Origin: Muribaculaceae bacterium
GTDB lineage: Bacteria; Bacteroidota; Bacteroidia; Bacteroidales; Muribaculaceae
DNA length: 64,000 nucleotides
Reading direction: 5' to 3'
Assembly (NCBI GenBank): GCA_017409345.1
Contig: JAFQSX010000011.1
Location: forward strand, 1 to 64,000
Position numbers and translations under genes: made by a program
The notes under the pieces: model-generated
Told to the model about the DNA's origin: nothing
The model's database searches: none
The model's input: only the letters and a program-made list of their open reading frames with translations
In this document: in pieces, positions 59,850-64,000 of the stretch
How the letters are laid out: every line of letters begins with the position of its first letter
How positions within the stretch are numbered: position 1 is the stretch's first letter

Positions 59850-60830
59850 CTACAACTTTAACAATCGCATCAGATAACGGCGAGATTGATCTACTACAAT
59901 ACTTGCATATAATATTCCTAATACTATCGCAATTGAAAACAAAGTAAACATCGGCAACGATAGCATCTGCCACATATCTTTTACCCAATGTGAGAACGGA
60001 ATCCACACCAAAGGATTTTTATGAATAAGATAGGCTGAGAATGCCGATACGGCACAATAATTAACTACTTTATTTGAAAAAGATATAGACTTAAATATCA
60101 AGAAAAATGAGACTGACGATAATATCACGAATGGGGAATTGTAAGCAAATGCCATTGTTGATTTTTCACACATTGAGTTTAACAATATCAGCATTGTAAA
60201 AAACGCCCATGACAACGCCGAATAAACGCCCAAATTCCTCACTTGTGGCATAAAACGATAGATGTATCTCCCTATGATATAAATCATCACAAGATGAACT
60301 ATAGTATATCCGGTTGGATTAAATTTCCCTTCCCAAAACCATCCTACATATAAATTAAACAATATAAATGCGCCAAGGCTTATACTATATTGCTTGAATG
60401 TCATTGATTCAATCGACTTGTTTAAGAATGGTGCAAGAATATATAATCCTAGATAAGCCGGAACGAACCACAAATCAGTATGAGAATAAACCATCAGGCT
60501 CTCCCCTAACCCTTGCCAAGTCCAATCTCTATTTATACCTATTGCAACAATACAATAAATTGCGACAGAATAGAACAAACAATATAATGTTAAACGCGCA
60601 AAGCCTTTCCACGAAGCCCGAATTCCAAAATAGCCCGAAATAAGCACAAAGCAATTAACACCTATAATCGAGATACTTTCAACCACTAATCGCCACCAAT
60701 CACGAGCCGTCATTGATGCGATATCTCCCATTGGCTGTGGCAATCCTAGAGATGCACCATCAATATGCACCACAAGGATTAATAGCATGCTGATGAGGCG
60801 CAGTAGTTCTATATTAGATTGCCGTTGCAT
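59850..60830 (-). CDS. Acyltransferase 3 family membrane protein
   Basis: 326 residues, about ten hydrophobic helices. IELLRLISMLLILVVHIDG at the N-terminus holds the catalytic His (R...H pattern), and the rest follows acyltransferase 3 (O-acetylase) layout. Probably acetylates a surface polysaccharide. Last gene of the minus-strand aroB operon, 12 nt after aroB. Confidence 0.85.
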   Translation of the reverse strand: MQRQSNIELLRLISMLLILVVHIDGASLGLPQPMGDIASMTARDWWRLVVESISIIGVNCFVLISGYFGIRASWKGFARLTLYCLFYSVAIYCIVAIGINRDWTWQGLGESLMVYSHTDLWFVPAYLGLYILAPFLNKSIESMTFKQYSISLGAFILFNLYVGWFWEGKFNPTGYTIVHLVMIYIIGRYIYRFMPQVRNLGVYSALSWAFFTMLILLNSMCEKSTMAFAYNSPFVILSSVSFFLIFKSISFSNKVVNYCAVSAFSAYLIHKNPLVWIPFSHWVKDMWQMLSLPMFTLFSIAIVLGILYASIVVDQSRRYLMRLLKL

Positions 60831-60842
60831 ATATCTATATTA

Positions 60843-61910
60843 TTATATGTGCATAAAGTCACGATAAATATCAAGTGCTGTTTTTATATCTTCTTCCGAT
60901 GCAACACAATCTATGTGTATATCTCCAACTTGTTTCAACATTGTAAAATTAATCTCATTTGCAGAGTCATTTTTCTTGTCGTGGCGCATAAATTCAATCA
61001 AAGCCGGATAGTCGTCGCAAGTGACATTGAATGCACCATAATTATCGTAAATATAAGTTGCCAATCGCGTTAATTCATTAGAAGGGAACTGCAACTGCAT
61101 GTGCGACAGCACTAATTCGACAACTAAACCCCATGCCACAGCATAACCATGAGGAATGGGAGATTTACGCTGCAACGCAAGCGATTCAAAAGCGTGTCCG
61201 GCAGTATGTCCAAGGTTTAGTGCGCGACGAATTCCCTTCTCAGTGGGGTCTTCCTCAACAATACGTTTTTTTACCATTACACTTTCTTGAAGCAACTGCA
61301 ATAATGAATCGGCATCAATGTTTGCCACATCACGAGCGAGCAATCTATTATATATCTCAGCATTAGAAATGAGTCCATGTTTAAGCATCTCGGCATATCC
61401 CGATAGCAATTCCTCACTGCTCAATGTAGAAAAATATCGCGTTGAAATAATTACGACTTCAGCCTCACAAAATGCACCAATCTCATTTTTATATCCATTA
61501 AAATTTATACCAGTTTTTCCACCTACGGCAGCATCAACAGCACTCAATAGCGTTGTAGGAATATTAACAAATCTTATTCCTCGCTTGAATGATGCTCCGG
61601 CAAAACCACCAATATCAGTTACCACACCTCCACCAAGATTTATCAACATTGATTTACGAGTAGCACCACCTTCAACAAGGCTACTCCAGATGTGCATCAA
61701 CGACTCTATATTTTTATTTATATCTCCGACTTTAATCGTGATTACCGATGCATTTGCAACAGCCATTGATTGAGCAACAAGTTGAGGCAATACCATTTTA
61801 TTGGTATTCTCATCCACTAATACAAACACCTTTGATGGATTATATTTTTCAATCAAAGCATCTATATTTGATGTCACATCATTGGTAAATATTAATTCTT
61901 GATGTTTCAT
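60843..61910 (-). CDS. aroB: 3-dehydroquinate synthase
   Basis: 355 residues, NAD- and metal-dependent, second step of the shikimate pathway. NLGGGVVTDIGGFAGASFKRGI (NAD loop), VNIPTTLLSAVDAAVGGKTGINF, and HTAGHAFESLA with the metal His residues. Start at 61910 (MKHQELIFT); a longer upstream frame starts inside the HAD gene. 10 nt after the HAD gene. Confidence 0.94.
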   Translation of the reverse strand: MKHQELIFTNDVTSNIDALIEKYNPSKVFVLVDENTNKMVLPQLVAQSMAVANASVITIKVGDINKNIESLMHIWSSLVEGGATRKSMLINLGGGVVTDIGGFAGASFKRGIRFVNIPTTLLSAVDAAVGGKTGINFNGYKNEIGAFCEAEVVIISTRYFSTLSSEELLSGYAEMLKHGLISNAEIYNRLLARDVANIDADSLLQLLQESVMVKKRIVEEDPTEKGIRRALNLGHTAGHAFESLALQRKSPIPHGYAVAWGLVVELVLSHMQLQFPSNELTRLATYIYDNYGAFNVTCDDYPALIEFMRHDKKNDSANEINFTMLKQVGDIHIDCVASEEDIKTALDIYRDFMHI

Positions 61911-61920
61911 ATATATTATT

Positions 61921-62673
61921 TTATGAGATTGAGAGACTGAACATTTTAAAAACAAGTTGTGGCAACATTTCGGCACATTGTGGCATTGAGTCAAATACTA
62001 TCGCGGCTCCGGCCTTTACCAACTCTTCACGAGGAATGGGCCCGGTAGTAACGGCAACAGTAAATGCTCCTGCATCAAAAGCCGACTTCACTCCTAATGG
62101 AGCATTTTCAATAGCAATTGCTTGCGATGGACGCACACGAGCCATCTCCATTGCCTTGATAAATGGCTCGGGATGAGGCTTACCACATTTCACATCACGC
62201 GATGTTACCATCATATCAAGAGTGAACGCCCCAGGGAAATCTCGTTCAAGACGGTCTATCAATGAACGTTGCCCCGACCCTGTTACAAGCACACGACGCA
62301 TATTTACCTCCTTAAAAAAGTCAAGCATCTGCATCGCACCCGGCATAGGTTTCACCGATGGCATCTGCGTAAAATATAACGCCTTGCGTGCATAGAACTG
62401 CTCTATTTCTTCAGATGTTGCATCTCGCCCGTATGCCCGATTAAAAAGAATATTTAATGTAGATGCACCTGTGCGACCTTCATACATAAAAAACTCCTCA
62501 CGAGTGGCAGTGATTCCTAATTCTGTAGCCAATCGATGCCACGCATCGGCATGATTTCCCATTGAATCATAGAGCGTACCGTCCATGTCAATGAGAGCAG
62601 CAAGTGGTTGTAATTGTTTATAATGACGGCGTTTTAGAAACGACAATATTACATCATCATTAATTTCCATCAT
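61921..62673 (-). CDS. HAD-family phosphatase (beta-phosphoglucomutase-like)
   Basis: 250 residues. HAD motif I is ALIDMDGTLYDS, motif II VLVTGSGQRS, motif III KCGKPHPEPF and motif IV AIENAPLGVKSAFDAG. It resembles beta-phosphoglucomutase and related phosphatases; true substrate unknown. Its start overlaps the AsmA-like stop (ATGA overlap), so the genes are translationally coupled. Confidence 0.85.
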   Translation of the reverse strand: MMEINDDVILSFLKRRHYKQLQPLAALIDMDGTLYDSMGNHADAWHRLATELGITATREEFFMYEGRTGASTLNILFNRAYGRDATSEEIEQFYARKALYFTQMPSVKPMPGAMQMLDFFKEVNMRRVLVTGSGQRSLIDRLERDFPGAFTLDMMVTSRDVKCGKPHPEPFIKAMEMARVRPSQAIAIENAPLGVKSAFDAGAFTVAVTTGPIPREELVKAGAAIVFDSMPQCAEMLPQLVFKMFSLSIS

Positions 62674-64000
62674 TTTTTCTTCTTTTTAGACTTTCCATCG
62701 GCCGATTCATCATTTTCCACTGCCGGAACTTGTGGCGCGGGAGGAGCAGGGATCAACCCTTCTTGAATAAACAATAACGAATCGGCATGTGAAATCGTAT
62801 CACTTGCGTCTTCAGTAAAGCGCTCTACTTTTTGACCAGAATCATAGAGATTCAATCGCGAAGAACGATCAATCCCACGACGGAACACATTCTGAATTTG
62901 TCGCACAAGGTTAATACGTGTTGTATCTACTATTGTTACACGCTCGGCTACCATATTTTCTTTAAATTTGGCTCTACCAACACGCACCTTCATATTATCG
63001 GGATTACCTTTGAGATTAATACCAAATTTAAATGGTATAGGCGACTTCAAAACCGAAATATGATAATTGAAATTCATTGCCAAATCGTTATATCCCAATA
63101 CTCCCAATTTGTAACGATCCATCGTAAACATAAAGGGGAATAATTCAAGTTGTGAGTCCTTGACAAGAGCCTCAACCGTCAATTTGTCTATCATATTCTT
63201 TTTCTTGTCTTTAAACAAGAGCCACTTTGATATCGTACGGAAAGTTTCGGCATCAAGCAATACCAAGCTGTCGCCTTCGACTTTTATAGCCGCATTTAAA
63301 GATGGAATAACCAAGTTCATTGTTGTATCAACATCGGTTGTGGCTGCTATATCGGCATTAACAATACCTCTAACTTCACTCAACATTGGCATTATTGAAT
63401 CCACTGCTGGAACTAGGCTTACTACCTTATCAATATATAAATCTTTTATCTGCAATCCAAATCCGAAACTCATATCCTTCTTCGTTGGAGCAGTATATAA
63501 CGCAGATAGATTTACACTTCCCATATCGGCCGAAGCCCTCAACTGGTCAAAATGCATTGCTCCACGATAAATCTGAATGTTGCCCGACATATTATGAAGC
63601 AACATATCGCCATAGATTATATTCTTGGCCGAAACACGCATCAATGCATCAATATTCATTGGCACCAATAATGCTGCAGATTGTTGACCTTCGGCTTGTT
63701 GTTCCAACTTCGCTTCAAGCAAGTCCTCATTTTCTACATCAAGATTAATATTATTTTTAATCGCTGATTCAGAATAGGCAGCACCGGCAAAAACCGCCTC
63801 GGCAAGTTGGTTGACATCTATCGTATCACTACGCAACATAAACGCCATTTTAAGCGCTTGACTACTTCGCCCACTCAATGCTCGTTTTATGTTACTTATC
63901 GCGCCTCTAACCTCAAAATTACTTCGTCCAACTTTGTAATTTACTTGATTGAATGCCACACTATCGGTAGTAAACGAAATGTCAACATTTGACAATCTAT
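62670..64000 (-). CDS. AsmA-like envelope protein (C-terminal part)
   Basis: About 440 residues visible; the frame stays open to the window edge (reading R-L before the first Met), so the start is outside. AsmA/TamB-type features: long beta-rich repeats (KVGRSNFEVRGAISNIKRAL, SGNIQIYRGAMHFDQLRAS, SVNLSALYTAPTKKDM) and a basic Lys tail after proline-rich PPAPQVPAVEND. These proteins span the periplasm and move lipids toward the outer membrane. Part of the HAD-aroB operon. Confidence 0.75.
   Translation of the reverse strand, partial: RLSNVDISFTTDSVAFNQVNYKVGRSNFEVRGAISNIKRALSGRSSQALKMAFMLRSDTIDVNQLAEAVFAGAAYSESAIKNNINLDVENEDLLEAKLEQQAEGQQSAALLVPMNIDALMRVSAKNIIYGDMLLHNMSGNIQIYRGAMHFDQLRASADMGSVNLSALYTAPTKKDMSFGFGLQIKDLYIDKVVSLVPAVDSIMPMLSEVRGIVNADIAATTDVDTTMNLVIPSLNAAIKVEGDSLVLLDAETFRTISKWLLFKDKKKNMIDKLTVEALVKDSQLELFPFMFTMDRYKLGVLGYNDLAMNFNYHISVLKSPIPFKFGINLKGNPDNMKVRVGRAKFKENMVAERVTIVDTTRINLVRQIQNVFRRGIDRSSRLNLYDSGQKVERFTEDASDTISHADSLLFIQEGLIPAPPAPQVPAVENDESADGKSKKKKK

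Noticed and set aside
61911..61994. Upstream start for aroB
   Set aside because: The extension overlaps the HAD coding end and lacks conserved AroB residues; 61910 gives normal length.
1..64000. CRISPR arrays, tRNA or rRNA genes
   Set aside because: No regularly spaced direct repeats with unique spacers were seen, and no cloverleaf or rRNA core motif caught my eye; a tRNAscan or covariance search could still find something I missed.

Overview
This window looks like a chromosome segment from a gut-type Bacteroidales (Bacteroidota). The evidence is sequence-internal: many genes are preceded by the Bacteroidota -7 motif TAnnTTTG, sometimes with a TTTG or near-TTTG -33 element 19-21 bp upstream. 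Several secreted proteins end in type IX secretion (T9SS) sorting-like tails. Families largely restricted to Bacteroidota are present (DUF4292, DUF4491, DUF4199, DUF6452/6048-like, GHL10 glycosidases). The family-level placement (Muribaculaceae-like) is only an impression. I saw no rRNA, tRNA or CRISPR array.

Layout. 1-0.48 kb: repeat-rich intergenic DNA with a MITE-like inverted repeat. 0.48-3.3 kb: three glycosyltransferases. 3.3-6.4 kb (minus): prfB (with a +1 programmed frameshift), argB and a thioredoxin-like lipoprotein. 6.5-10.7 kb: an ArgE-type M20 hydrolase, an acyl-CoA synthetase and an aldo/keto reductase. 10.8-15 kb: accessory DNA with a structured RNA candidate, a small HTH protein, an AAA+ ATPase, a 0.45 kb MITE-like element and two small secreted proteins between 48-bp repeats.

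15.0-20.3 kb is the highlight: a compact operon for a CXXX-repeat radical-SAM peptide system. It holds a Tat-leader cysteine-repeat precursor, a radical SAM/SPASM maturase, a SPASM-only partner maturase, two lipoproteins with 6 and 12 CxxC motifs, a second precursor whose cysteine core (C-x3 repeated nine times) is frameshifted away from its Tat leader, a small modification-system protein, and tatA and tatC. The layout suggests that cysteine-rich peptides are modified in the cytoplasm and exported folded by a co-encoded Tat translocase, perhaps to meet Cys-rich lipoproteins outside. The product is unknown.

20.4-22.7 kb: pnp. 22.8-23.9 kb: a HigBA-type toxin-antitoxin pair between 47-bp direct repeats, with a perfect 18-bp palindrome at its promoter. 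24-26.7 kb: a secreted GHL10 glycosidase. 26.9-28.5 kb: rpiB and small conserved genes, including a 51-codon Pmp3/YqaE protein. 28.5-32.9 kb: an operon (DUF4199, GT2, nitroreductase, DUF6452-like, DUF6048-like, SDR) driven by a good promoter inside a duplicated 65-bp repeat. 33.1-35.9 kb: a large secreted beta-helix protein. 37.0-42.9 kb: the dut - TPR - DUF4292 - EnvC-like - flippase operon. 42.9-50.6 kb: dgt, greA, a HIT protein, two OmpH/Skp-like proteins, small secreted or membrane proteins, pepD and a lipoprotein muramidase. 50.7-55.7 kb: an ABC-F protein, DUF4491, an OmpA-like fragment, an acetyltransferase, Sua5/YrdC and a B3/4 protein. 56.2-59.8 kb: pyruvate:ferredoxin oxidoreductase. 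59.8-64 kb (minus): an AsmA-like protein cut by the window edge, HAD phosphatase, aroB and an acyltransferase.

All function calls come from reading motifs by eye; no database search was run. -7 motifs without a good -33 element can occur by chance in AT-rich DNA and carry lower confidence.
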